Shown here piece after piece: positions 1 to 6,226 of a DNA stretch of 11,333 nt (position 1 is its first letter; the number at the start of each line of letters is the position of its first letter). A program made the position numbers and the translations under genes. This DNA is from an uncultured Oscillospiraceae bacterium (GTDB taxonomy: Bacteria > Bacillota > Clostridia > Oscillospirales > Oscillospiraceae), in contig CAJULD010000068.1 of NCBI GenBank assembly GCA_910587505.1, forward strand, positions 1 through 11,333, in the 5' to 3' direction. The notes beneath the pieces were generated by a model, which was not told the origin of the DNA, ran no database searches, and saw only the letters and a program-made list of their open reading frames with translations.

Positions 1-6
1 CTTTCT

Positions 7-41
7 GCCGCCCATGCCGGATACACTCCAGCATGGGCGGC
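7..41. other. 11-bp perfect inverted repeat after the helicase-loader gene
   Basis: GCCGCCCATGC (7-17) is exactly complementary to GCATGGGCGGC (31-41) around a 13-nt loop. It lies just downstream of the leftward helicase-loader stop codon. For leftward transcription the sequence after the hairpin begins AGAAAG and then the window ends, so no T tract is visible. It may be a weak terminator, an RNA processing or stability hairpin, or the end of the replication operon. A protein-binding site is the alternative. Confidence 0.55.
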
Positions 42-49
42 TATGCTTT

Positions 50-874
50 TCAACCGAAAATCTCCCGCACAACGTCCTTTTTGCCCTCGGCAATCTTCAC
101 CCGCCGAGACCCACCCTTGAAGTAGACGGGGACGCACATCTCCTGGATGCGGGAGTATATGCGCTTGTAGTCCATGTTCTTCGGGTCATTCATCTCGTCC
201 AACGTGAGGTTCGTGGTCACGATCAGGGGCTTCCTGGTCTTGTACCGCTCATCCACGACGGAGTAGACGATCTCCTGGGCATACTCGCTCTGCCGCTCCG
301 CCCCAAGGTCATCAATCACCATGAGCGGGAACCGCTTCATCTGGCCGATAATCTCGGACTTGTCCCACCCGCCGTTGAGGATGCGGGGGAACGATGTGAC
401 GAGGGCGGGGATGCCACGGTCAATGAGGGCGTTGGCGATGCAGGCTGCAGCGAAGGTCTTGCCGTTCCCGACCCCGCCCCAAAACAGGAGCCCGCTGTTG
501 TTCTCCAGCACCTCGGGCCAGTGTTCGACGTACTTCTGGCACCTGATAATCTCGGCAGTCTGCTCAGCTTTTGCGAAGGTGTACTCCCGGACGGCCTTGT
601 CCTGGATGCCCTGCACCCGGAGGGTGCTGATGCGGCCCATCTCCTCCTGCTTCTTCCTCCGCCGCTCCTCGGCCTCGTACTTCTCAGCGGCACATCTACA
701 CTGGCAGCTCACGATGTCCTCCTGGCCCATGATGGTGATGCGACACTGTTTCTGCGTATGGCACTTACCGCAGTACAGCAGGCCGTCCTCCCCCCGGTAG
801 TCTCCGGGCAGCTCAGGCGAGGCGATGGCCGCCGCCTGGGCGATGCTGTTGAATACTTCCATTCCGAAGTTCAT
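50..874 (-). CDS. DnaC-like replicative helicase loader ATPase
   Basis: A 274-aa AAA+ ATPase of the DnaC/DnaI-like phage replication family. Such proteins load the host or phage replicative helicase at the origin opened by the initiator. The Walker A motif GGVGNGKT is at residues 133-140, Walker B LMVIDDLGAE at 184-193, and a sensor-1-like TTN at 220-222. The N-terminal part has C35-x2-C38 and a Cys cluster C57/C59/C61 that probably bind zinc, followed by a charged helix around 62-80. The ATG overlaps the glf stop as ATGA (871-874) and is preceded by GGAGGGAGACCG inside glf, so translation is both coupled and independently primed. It is the last visible gene of the leftward operon. Family assignment is firm; the helicase partner is not visible. 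Confidence 0.93.
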   Translation of the reverse strand: MNFGMEVFNSIAQAAAIASPELPGDYRGEDGLLYCGKCHTQKQCRITIMGQEDIVSCQCRCAAEKYEAEERRRKKQEEMGRISTLRVQGIQDKAVREYTFAKAEQTAEIIRCQKYVEHWPEVLENNSGLLFWGGVGNGKTFAAACIANALIDRGIPALVTSFPRILNGGWDKSEIIGQMKRFPLMVIDDLGAERQSEYAQEIVYSVVDERYKTRKPLIVTTNLTLDEMNDPKNMDYKRIYSRIQEMCVPVYFKGGSRRVKIAEGKKDVVREIFG

Positions 875-1995
875 CGGTCTCCCTCCAATTCCTTTGCGGC
901 GGTGTCCAATGCGGCCCGGATTACCTGATCCATGTCGTAGTATCGGTAGCTCCCAAGCCGGCCGCCGAATACCACGTTCTTCTCCCCTGCGGCCAGTTCC
1001 GCATACCTGCGGTACAGCTCCATGTTGGTATCATCGCCGATGGGGTAGTACGGCTCCTCGCCAGGGCTCCACTCATGGCTGTACTCCCGGCTGATAACGG
1101 TGTTTGGCAGCTCCCGGCCAAGCTCGTCCCTGCCGAACAGGAACCACTTGTGCTCGATGATGCGAGTCCACGGGATGTCTCTCCCGGTGTAGTTGACGAC
1201 GGCGTTCCCCTGGTAGTTCGGGTTATCCATGGCCTCCGTTTCAAACCGGATGGAGCGGTACTGGAGCGGCCCGAGCGCATAGCCGAAGTAGGCGTCAATG
1301 GGGCCAGTGTAGACAATCCTCCCGGCCATGGCGTCGAGCTCAGCCTTCCGCTCCAGGTAGTCAACCCCGAGGCGGACATCGACGCCCAGGAGCATTTTCT
1401 CCACCAGATTCGTGTATCCGCCGAACGGGATTCCCTGGTACAGAGCATCGAAATAGTTGCTGTCATAGGTCAGCCGGACGGGCAAGCGTTTGATGATGGA
1501 GCATGGGAGCTCCCGGCAGGGGCGCCCCCATTGCTTCTCGGTGTATCCCTTCACCAGCTTTTCGTAGATGTCCCGACCAACCAGCGAGATCGCCTGCTCC
1601 TCCAGGTTCCTCGGCTCCCGGTCAACCTCCCGCCGCTGCTCCAAGAGGATGGCGGCGGCCTCTTCCGGGGACACCACGCCCCACATCTGGCTGAACGTCA
1701 GCATATTGAACGGCAGAGAGTACATCCGCCCCCGGTAGTACGCCATCGGCGAGTTCGTGAAGCGGTTGAAGTCATCGAACCGCCTGACATAGCTCCATAT
1801 CTGCCTATCGTTCGTGTGGAAGATGTGCGGCCCGTACCTGTGTACCGTGACGCCGTTCACCAGCTCCGTGTAGGCGTTGCCGCCGATATGCCCCCGACGC
1901 TCTACCACCAGACATCTCCGGCCAGCCTCGGTCATCTGCTGGGCGAACGTGGCCCCATACAGGCCAGCCCCGACAATCAGATAATCGTATCTCAT
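871..1995 (-). CDS. glf: UDP-galactopyranose mutase (FAD enzyme) inside the phage replication operon
   Basis: A 374-aa, full-length UDP-galactopyranose mutase, which converts UDP-galactopyranose to UDP-galactofuranose using reduced FAD. Visible family signatures: dinucleotide-binding GAGLYG (9-14), HIGGNAY (36-42), YGPHIFHT (54-61), SLPFNMLTF (93-101), KGYTEKQWGR (149-158), IIKRLPVRL (167-175) with R174, LQYRSIRFE around R247/R250 (the arginines that hold the substrate diphosphate in characterised enzymes), PWTRIIEHKWF (275-285) and GGRLGSYRYYDMDQVI (344-359). No key motif is missing, so the enzyme should be active. It starts at ATG 1995, overlapping the initiator stop by ATGA, and its own stop overlaps the helicase-loader start. 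The upstream Shine-Dalgarno is weak, suggesting coupling. Its place is odd: this enzyme normally sits in cell-surface polysaccharide clusters. No glycosyltransferase is next to it in the window. Confidence 0.96.
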   Translation of the reverse strand: MRYDYLIVGAGLYGATFAQQMTEAGRRCLVVERRGHIGGNAYTELVNGVTVHRYGPHIFHTNDRQIWSYVRRFDDFNRFTNSPMAYYRGRMYSLPFNMLTFSQMWGVVSPEEAAAILLEQRREVDREPRNLEEQAISLVGRDIYEKLVKGYTEKQWGRPCRELPCSIIKRLPVRLTYDSNYFDALYQGIPFGGYTNLVEKMLLGVDVRLGVDYLERKAELDAMAGRIVYTGPIDAYFGYALGPLQYRSIRFETEAMDNPNYQGNAVVNYTGRDIPWTRIIEHKWFLFGRDELGRELPNTVISREYSHEWSPGEEPYYPIGDDTNMELYRRYAELAAGEKNVVFGGRLGSYRYYDMDQVIRAALDTAAKELEGDR

Positions 1996-2837
1996 AGGCT
2001 GCCACTCGTGTCCCCAGGATCATAGTGATACTCTCCGGCGGGGCCTCCGGTGGGCCGGTGGCCTGGGGCATCTCCTTCCCGAAGAAAGTCAACAAACGGG
2101 GTGCTTTCGCTCAGGAACGTCTTGCCGAGCTTGATGTAGTGCTTCTCCGTCTGGAGCTTCTTACACTGTTCCGCATAGGCCATGGCGGCTCTGAGCAGCT
2201 CCTCCTCGGAGAACCCGTCGTTCAGGCGGGCCTTGTACTTCTTGTAGGCGTTGGCCTTTTCATCTTTTCTGGGATATGCTGCCCAAAACTGTTCAAATGC
2301 CGGTGTGTACTGAGAGCCAGCCGGTTTCTCGGCCTTTTTCGTTTCGTCGGGCGGATCGTCCCTGGGCGGCTCATTAGGCGGGTCTCCAGGCGGCGCCGGA
2401 GGGAGCTTGTCGGGGTTATCATCATTCTTACCGGCCAGAACAGCCTTGGCGGCGGCCTTCCTGGCACGTTCCCGCCTCTTTCGCTCATTCGCAGCTTCCT
2501 TTGCCGACATATAACGCACCCACGGCTCCTGATGCTCGGGCCAATCGTGAATGTAGTACCGTCCGTCCATCTCGTCAATCCACCCTGCATCGACCAGAGC
2601 TTGCGCTACCTTCATCGGATCACGGCTCTTGTCAATTTTCAGGGCAAAGACATCGGCGATGTCATTCAGGTCAGCTTTCTTCAGGAGGCCGTTGCTGTCA
2701 GCGTTGTCCTTCACGGCCCACAGCCATACATAGTCCAAAATACCGAGCGCCTCTGCTTCGTTGCACCCGGCCAGCTTTGCGAAGTCTCGGAGCTTAGGGC
2801 CGACGACTCCTTCGTGTAAGGCAATCCATCTGTCCAT
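1992..2837 (-). CDS. Phage replication initiator / replisome organiser, winged-helix type
   Basis: A 281-aa protein with three parts. Residues 1-105 form a predicted winged-helix-like DNA-binding domain (WIALHEG..GPKLRDFAKL..CNEAEALGIL..WLW). Residues about 110-175 form a basic then proline/acid-rich linker (many PP and DD pairs). Residues about 177-260 form a C-terminal domain beginning YTPAFEQFWAAYPRK, a signature seen at the C-terminus of many Firmicutes phage replication proteins and commonly linked to partner or loader contact. The start is placed at ATG 2837 because GGAAAGGTAGGG lies just upstream and the upstream paralogue begins with the same VDKWIA/MDRWIA sequence. A longer reading from 2903 would overlap the preceding gene. 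The role in origin binding is inferred from architecture and from the DnaC-like gene downstream. DnaD-like is the nearest named group; exact family uncertain. Confidence 0.85.
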   Translation of the reverse strand: MDRWIALHEGVVGPKLRDFAKLAGCNEAEALGILDYVWLWAVKDNADSNGLLKKADLNDIADVFALKIDKSRDPMKVAQALVDAGWIDEMDGRYYIHDWPEHQEPWVRYMSAKEAANERKRRERARKAAAKAVLAGKNDDNPDKLPPAPPGDPPNEPPRDDPPDETKKAEKPAGSQYTPAFEQFWAAYPRKDEKANAYKKYKARLNDGFSEEELLRAAMAYAEQCKKLQTEKHYIKLGKTFLSESTPFVDFLREGDAPGHRPTGGPAGEYHYDPGDTSGSL

Positions 2838-3170
2838 ACATACAGCCCTACCTTTCCTCGCAAAACGCTTGGAACTCGGCCCAATCGCTGAGGTAGTACC
2901 CATCGCTCCGCTTATCGACCCAGCCGGATTCTACAAGTGCCTCGGCCACTCTCTGAGGGTCAAGGCACTTTGATATGGTACTCTTGAACGTACACTTGAT
3001 GTCCTCCAGGTCAGCCTCCAGAAGAAGGCCGTCCTGATCGGCGTTCCCGCCAATCCCCCACAGCCAGAGGTAAGACAGGATACCGAGCGCCTCCGCTTCG
3101 TTGCACCTGGCCAGCTTTGCGAATTTTCGGAGCTTCGGGCCAATGACCCACTCATGCACCGCAATCCACT
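2741..3170. repeat. Diverged tandem duplication, 340-bp offset (copies about 2741-2830 and 3081-3170)
   Basis: The DNA coding for the start of the initiator and the start of the preceding small protein can be aligned directly. For example 2741-2800 and 3081-3140 match at 55 of 60 positions, both containing TACCGAGCGCCTC and CCAGCTTTGC. The rest of the pair is more diverged. This shows that the two genes arose by in-place duplication of the winged-helix segment rather than by independent recruitment. Conservation is strongest over the CNEAEALGIL/GPKLR helices. Confidence 0.85.
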
Positions 3171-3195
3171 TATCGACTTCCATTCCAGGCGACAT
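2848..3195 (-). CDS. Stand-alone winged-helix protein, paralogue of the initiator N-terminus
   Basis: A 115-aa protein that matches residues 1-103 of the following replication initiator along its whole length, with about 60% identical residues and no gaps (shared WIA-HE-V-GPKLR-FAKLA-CNEAEALGIL, NAD--GLL--ADL-DI, GW-D). It then stops where the initiator continues into its linker and C-terminal domain. The ATG at 3195 is chosen because GGAAGGG lies 8 nt upstream. An ATG at 3231 that overlaps the upstream stop as ATGA is a real alternative and would add 12 residues. The gene ends 10 bp before the initiator start. It probably binds DNA, perhaps the same origin, but lacks the region expected to recruit partners. 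A regulator, a decoy or a second origin-binding subunit are all possible. Confidence 0.82.
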   Translation of the reverse strand: MSPGMEVDKWIAVHEWVIGPKLRKFAKLARCNEAEALGILSYLWLWGIGGNADQDGLLLEADLEDIKCTFKSTISKCLDPQRVAEALVESGWVDKRSDGYYLSDWAEFQAFCEER

Positions 3196-3227
3196 CTGTT
3201 CATCCCTTCCTTTCTTGATGTCGTAGT

Positions 3228-3392
3228 TCATGAGGCTTTTGCTTGCCCCTTGACAGTCGAGACTTCTCTGCTGCCGGCCATGGCAAATATGTCGATTTTG
3301 GGGGCCTTCTTCAGAGCTGCCTCCAACTCGGCATCGGAGTGGATTCCATACTCCTCAGCCAACATCTTCCTGAGCTCTTCTACACGGTTCAT
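3228..3392 (-). CDS. Small acidic-helical phage protein of unknown function
   Basis: A 54-aa protein beginning MNRVEELRKMLAEEYG. The start at ATG 3392 is selected because AAAGGAGGGGGCGC precedes it directly. An in-frame ATG at 3419 has no convincing ribosome binding site. The first half reads as one or two amphipathic helices (VEELRKMLAEEYGIHSDAELEAALKK), followed by a short hydrophobic PKIDIFAMA segment and a polar tail. No enzymatic motif or clear signal peptide is visible. It lies between the Cro-like gene and the winged-helix genes, in the early leftward operon, and its TGA overlaps the alternative ATG of the next gene. I do not recognise its function; its position suggests an early regulatory or replication accessory protein. 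Confidence 0.72.
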   Translation of the reverse strand: MNRVEELRKMLAEEYGIHSDAELEAALKKAPKIDIFAMAGSREVSTVKGQAKAS

Positions 3393-3455
3393 GCGCCCCC
3401 TCCTTTCTCCTTTTGCCATGAATCCACTTTTCGCCCCGTTTTCGTGTACCCAGAC

Positions 3456-3479
3456 GCACGTTTATGGGGCCAAACGTGC
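3456..3479. other. 8-bp inverted repeat in the leader of the early operon
   Basis: GCACGTTT (3456-3463) and AAACGTGC (3472-3479) are exact inverse complements around an 8-nt loop. Two further matching pairs lie outside one mismatch. It sits in the 234-bp non-coding stretch between the Cro-like gene and the 54-aa gene, about 65 bp before the latter's start in the direction of transcription. It could be a protein-binding palindrome or an RNA hairpin in the leader. No T tract follows on either strand, so a simple terminator is unlikely. Confidence 0.5.
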
Positions 3480-3520
3480 ATCGACAAGCTATTTTCTTCT
3501 TCAGGCCGGTATCGTATAAT

Positions 3521-3533
3521 TACCACAGTGGCA
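3521..3533 (+). promoter_or_regulatory. Operator-like site 2 (TACCACAGTGGCA)
   Basis: The core CCACAGTGG is a perfect 9-bp palindrome. The site matches the other three TACC-N5-GGNA motifs of the switch region. It lies 128-140 bp upstream, in the direction of leftward transcription, of the 54-aa gene. A rightward TATAAT (3515-3520) abuts it, but no good -35 was found on that strand. On the leftward strand a poor TTCCGT...TATACG pair flanks it. It may control a second early promoter within the leader. The rest of the 3393-3626 gap contains the hairpin at 3456-3479 and otherwise nothing I can name. Confidence 0.45.
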
Positions 3534-3626
3534 AACGGAACCAGCCTCGGAGCCTTTCGGCGTCATTCATTCCGACATTCCTCGGTTCTCAACAGGATTT
3601 CCGAAGTGGCAACTTGCGCCCGTTGA

Positions 3627-3845
3627 TTACCGTTTTGGTAGTTTGTCGTCAAAAAAAATGACGCTGAACTGCTCCATCGTCAAATCCAGCTCCGCCGCCA
3701 ATGCCAGCTTCTCCTCGTCGGTGAACGGGGTCTTGCCGGTCTCTTTCTTGGCGTAGGCGTTCAGGCATTTGCCGATTGCGCTTGCCATGTCCCGTCTGGT
3801 TTTCCCTTTCCGTCTCCGGGCAATCTCAAGCTCAAGAGTGTTCAT
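3627..3845 (-). CDS. Cro-like HTH DNA-binding protein
   Basis: A 72-aa basic protein beginning MNTLELEIARRRKGKTRRDM, with the helix-turn-helix layout of short XRE/Cro-type phage proteins: RRRKGKTRRDMASAIGKCLNA as helices 1-2, then a KKETGKTPFTDEE segment and LALAAELDLTMEQFSVIFF, ending with the sequence DDKLPKR. It is the first leftward gene and lies back to back with the XRE repressor, so it is the expected Cro partner of the lysogeny switch. The ATG has a strong AAAGGAGGCGGCGAC ribosome site. A promoter with TTGACA and TAGGAT lies upstream, overlapped by an operator-like site. The last codons contain another copy of that motif. An excisionase-like role is a less likely alternative. Confidence 0.8.
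   Translation of the reverse strand: MNTLELEIARRRKGKTRRDMASAIGKCLNAYAKKETGKTPFTDEEKLALAAELDLTMEQFSVIFFDDKLPKR
3628..3640 (+). promoter_or_regulatory. Operator-like site 1 (TACCGTTTTGGTA)
   Basis: A TACC-N5-GGTA motif with perfect 4-bp inverted arms. It overlaps the last codons and stop of the Cro-like gene. It fits the consensus drawn from the sites at 3879 and 3912. Because it lies in coding DNA, chance is harder to exclude than for the intergenic copies. If real, it could serve as an outlying operator for looping, as in other phage switches. Confidence 0.35.
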
Positions 3846-3874
3846 GTCGCCGCCTCCTTTCCTATTATATCTCT

Positions 3875-3903
3875 ATCCTACCACTTTGGAATCTCATTGT
3901 CAA
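3875..3903 (-). promoter_or_regulatory. Leftward early promoter for the Cro-like gene and replication operon
   Basis: On the minus strand a consensus -35 TTGACA (3898-3903) and a -10 TAGGAT (3875-3880) are separated by exactly 17 bp. The Cro-like ATG lies about 30 bp downstream of the -10, with a good ribosome binding site between. The spacer and start of the -10 are covered by operator-like site 3, so repressor bound there would block polymerase. This is the expected lytic promoter. Confidence 0.78.
3879..3891 (+). promoter_or_regulatory. Operator-like site 3 (TACCACTTTGGAA)
   Basis: This site matches site 4 at 10 of 13 positions and has a CCA-N3-TGG inverted core. It sits inside the spacer of the leftward promoter and overlaps its -10 box. 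Its centre is 33 bp, about three helical turns, from site 4, which would place two bound repressors on the same face of the DNA. Confidence 0.6.
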
Positions 3904-3911
3904 TCGGGTTT

Positions 3912-3924
3912 TACCATTATGGAA
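3912..3924 (+). promoter_or_regulatory. Operator-like site 4 (TACCATTATGGAA)
   Basis: The core CCATTATGG is a perfect odd palindrome. It lies upstream of both promoters: 8 bp beyond the leftward -35 and 9 bp before the repressor promoter -35. In that position a bound repressor could both help block the leftward promoter and activate its own, as in lambda-type switches. That role is inference; the motif and geometry are seen directly. Confidence 0.6.
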
Positions 3925-3933
3925 AAATTACTG

Positions 3934-3962
3934 TTGCAAACCTTCACTTTTCGTTGTAGAAT
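3934..3962 (+). promoter_or_regulatory. Rightward promoter of the repressor gene
   Basis: TTGCAA (3934-3939) and TAGAAT (3957-3962) are separated by 17 bp, a good fit to a vegetative sigma-A promoter. The repressor ATG follows 30 bp after the -10, behind a GGGAGG ribosome site. It is the lysogenic maintenance promoter by position. Confidence 0.72.
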
Positions 3963-3992
3963 ACTATCTATCCATATCAGGGAGGTATCATT

Positions 3993-4379
3993 ATGTACGA
4001 TAAGAGCTCATTTTCTTACCAATATAACCGGATAATGGCGATGCGTGGAATGTCACAGAAGGAACTGGCGGCGGCCCTCAACATTTCGAGCGCCACGACA
4101 TCCAGGTATGCAACCGGCGCCAGGGAGCCGGACATCAAAACCCTCGTGCGGATTGCCGAGATTCTCCATGTCTCCGTAGACGAGCTGCTCGGCGTTGACG
4201 TGCCGGAGCCAGTTGCCCCGCCCCAGCCCCCGGTAGACATCGCCACGCTGACGGCCTGCTATTCCAGGGCATCGGAACAGGACAGGGACGTTCTGTGGTC
4301 TCTCCTCTCCCGGTACATGAAGCCAGCGGAGAAGGCGGCAATCACCGCCCTACGGGAGAAGAAAGGGCAGGTCGGGTAG
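3993..4379 (+). CDS. XRE-family phage repressor, short form
   Basis: A 128-aa protein. Residues about 10-66 form a canonical XRE/Cro-CI helix-turn-helix: YNRIMAMRGMSQKELAAAL, then NISSATTSRYATG as turn and recognition helix, then EPDIKTLVRIAEILHVSVDELLG. A PEPVAPPQPP linker follows, and a helical C-terminal part of about 45 residues (YSRASEQDRDVLWSLLSRYM) that probably dimerises. There is no LexA/S24 peptidase domain, so induction cannot be by RecA-stimulated self-cleavage; an antirepressor or other protease would be needed. The GGGAGG ribosome site is 7-8 nt before the ATG. It is divergent from the Cro-like gene and 80 bp ahead of the recombinase, with which it may share a transcript. Confidence 0.9.
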   Translation: MYDKSSFSYQYNRIMAMRGMSQKELAAALNISSATTSRYATGAREPDIKTLVRIAEILHVSVDELLGVDVPEPVAPPQPPVDIATLTACYSRASEQDRDVLWSLLSRYMKPAEKAAITALREKKGQVG

Positions 4380-4409
4380 TCCCGGCCTGCAAAGTCATCC
4401 AGCTCCCGG

Positions 4410-4424
4410 TCGGCCACTGGCCGA
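4410..4424. other. 6-bp hairpin between repressor and recombinase
   Basis: TCGGCC (4410-4415), loop ACT, GGCCGA (4419-4424). It lies in the 80-bp gap before the recombinase. No T tract follows, so it is not a clear terminator. It may only be a local feature of GC-rich DNA, or may limit recombinase expression from the repressor promoter. Confidence 0.3.
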
Positions 4425-4459
4425 AGGGCAAATCCTGACTGTGATACGGAGGTGGCACC

Positions 4460-6226
4460 ATGCCAAAGCGCAAATCACCAAAGAAGCGGGTATCCAAAAC
4501 GACAACCGAGCCAAGGGCGGCAATCTATATCCGGGTGTCCACCCAGTACCAGACAGACCGGGCCAGCCTCCCGGTGCAGTGTGAGGAGCTCATCAACTAC
4601 GCCAAGTACGCCCTCAGCATCAACTCATACGAGATTTTCGAGGACGCCGGCTTCTCGGCGAAGAACACTGACCGGCCAGCGTACCAGCAGATGATAGCCC
4701 GTGTCCGCAACGGCGAGTTCACTCACGTTCTGGTCTGGAAAATCGACCGGATCAGCCGGAACCTGCTGGACTTCACGGCCATGTACCAGGAGCTCAAAAA
4801 CCTGGGCGTCACCTTTATCTCCAAGAACGAGCAGTTCGACACCAGCACAGCAATCGGCGAGGCGATGCTACGGATCATCCTGGTCTTTGCCGAGCTGGAG
4901 CGGAAGATGACCAGCGAGCGTGTCAGCGCAGTCATGGTGTCCAGGGCCAGCAAGGGCGACTGGAATGGCGGTAAAATCCCATACGGCTATGACTATGACA
5001 AGGACACCGGCGAGTTCTCCATCAACGAGGACGAGGCCAAGGTCATCAACCTGATCTATGACCTCTACGAGAGCGAGAAGTCGCTGACCGTCGTGGCAAA
5101 GTACCTGAACGACCACGGATACCGGGCGAGGTCTGGGAAGCCGTGGAACCCGACCACCACCAGGAAGATGCTGGTCAGTCCATTTTACGCCGGCGTCTAC
5201 CGCTACAACTACCGATGCGAGGCGGACGGCGGCAGCCATACTCCCTCCTACGTCCGGGACGAGGACGAGTGGGTCGTCATCGAAGACCACCACCCGGCCA
5301 TTGTGGACAAGGCAAGGCAGAAGCGGATCGAGGTCATCCTTCAGGCCAACCAGCGGTCACAATCCAACGGCACCACCAGCTACAACAGGAAGGACGTTCA
5401 TATCTTCGCTGGCCTTCTCCGCTGCGGGATATGCGGGAGCGGCATGACGGCCTCCACAGATCGGGAACGTGACGGGGGCTGGGCCCCATCCAAATACGGA
5501 TGCACCCGCCGCCGGCGCTTCAATGACTGCAACAACAAATTCGTCTCTGACATCACCATCGGCCCGTTCGCCATGAACTACATCGCCAACATCATCCGGG
5601 CCGGTAACAGCTTCGGCAAGAGCACCAGCATTGAGACGCTCCAGAAGAAGCTGCTCCGTGGCGACACATTCAAGGACGTGGTAGGCATCGAGCGTCCCGG
5701 CCTGGAGGAGCTCTACAACCATCTTCAGAGCGGGGCAGGCGGCCTCGAATACAAGTCCGCAGCCCTGACCGCTGCGGAGGCGTCCAGCATCACAGACGAA
5801 CGGGATGTCCTGCTGTCGGAAAAGCGGCGCCTTGAGAGGGCGCTGGCCCGCCTGAAAAGCCTGTACCTGTATTCTGATGAGGGGATGTCAGAGACCGATT
5901 ATGTAATCTCACGAAATGACCTGATGGCATCACTGGACAGCGTGACGGAGAGGTTGGATGTCGTGGAAAACTCCATCACGGAGCACCTGACGCTCTCAGA
6001 CGAGGAGTTCATGGCGAAGGCGTCCTACTTCCTCGTGGCGCAGAAGCTCAACGAGAAACGGTACATCGACTACGAGAAATTCATCAAGAAAATCGACTCC
6101 CGAATCCTCAAGGATTTCATCAACTCGGTCGTACAAAACTTTTGTATAAAAAACGGTCGAGTGGTCTCCATTCTCTTCAAAAACGGCATAGAGCACCGAT
6201 TTTTGTACTCCGACGCCGAACAGTGA
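4460..6226 (+). CDS. Large serine recombinase / integrase
   Basis: A 588-aa large serine recombinase, the enzyme class that integrates and excises phages and related elements through a phosphoserine-DNA link. The catalytic domain has YIRVSTQYQ with nucleophile S27 (R25 adjacent), SAKNTDRPAYQQM (66-78) and KIDRISRN (94-101); LVFAELERKMTSER (141-154) leads into the long connecting helix. The Recombinase domain follows (about 170-290, with GKIPYGY and SPFYAGVYRYNY). A zinc ribbon uses C322-x2-C325 and C348-x8-C357. A coiled coil follows at about 455-520. The ATG is preceded by GGAGG 7 nt away. The gene points outward and ends at the host junction. Its TGA overlaps the start of the queA terminator A-tract. 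Everything needed for activity is present. Confidence 0.96.
   Translation: MPKRKSPKKRVSKTTTEPRAAIYIRVSTQYQTDRASLPVQCEELINYAKYALSINSYEIFEDAGFSAKNTDRPAYQQMIARVRNGEFTHVLVWKIDRISRNLLDFTAMYQELKNLGVTFISKNEQFDTSTAIGEAMLRIILVFAELERKMTSERVSAVMVSRASKGDWNGGKIPYGYDYDKDTGEFSINEDEAKVINLIYDLYESEKSLTVVAKYLNDHGYRARSGKPWNPTTTRKMLVSPFYAGVYRYNYRCEADGGSHTPSYVRDEDEWVVIEDHHPAIVDKARQKRIEVILQANQRSQSNGTTSYNRKDVHIFAGLLRCGICGSGMTASTDRERDGGWAPSKYGCTRRRRFNDCNNKFVSDITIGPFAMNYIANIIRAGNSFGKSTSIETLQKKLLRGDTFKDVVGIERPGLEELYNHLQSGAGGLEYKSAALTAAEASSITDERDVLLSEKRRLERALARLKSLYLYSDEGMSETDYVISRNDLMASLDSVTERLDVVENSITEHLTLSDEEFMAKASYFLVAQKLNEKRYIDYEKFIKKIDSRILKDFINSVVQNFCIKNGRVVSILFKNGIEHRFLYSDAEQ

Noticed and set aside
1075..2819. 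Long plus-strand frames (1075-2025 and 2025-2819) opposite glf and the initiator
   Set aside because: Antisense shadows of well-identified genes. No start signals or recognisable folds; the second frame merely mirrors the codon usage of the initiator.
2838..2903. A longer initiator starting at 2903
   Set aside because: It would overlap the preceding gene by more than 50 bp. The paralogous gene and a ribosome site both support the start at 2837.
3530..3580. A 16-codon minus-strand frame (MNDAERLRGWFRLPLW) in the early leader, considered as a leader peptide
   Set aside because: Only a poor ribosome site and no attenuator-like arrangement after it; too short to support.
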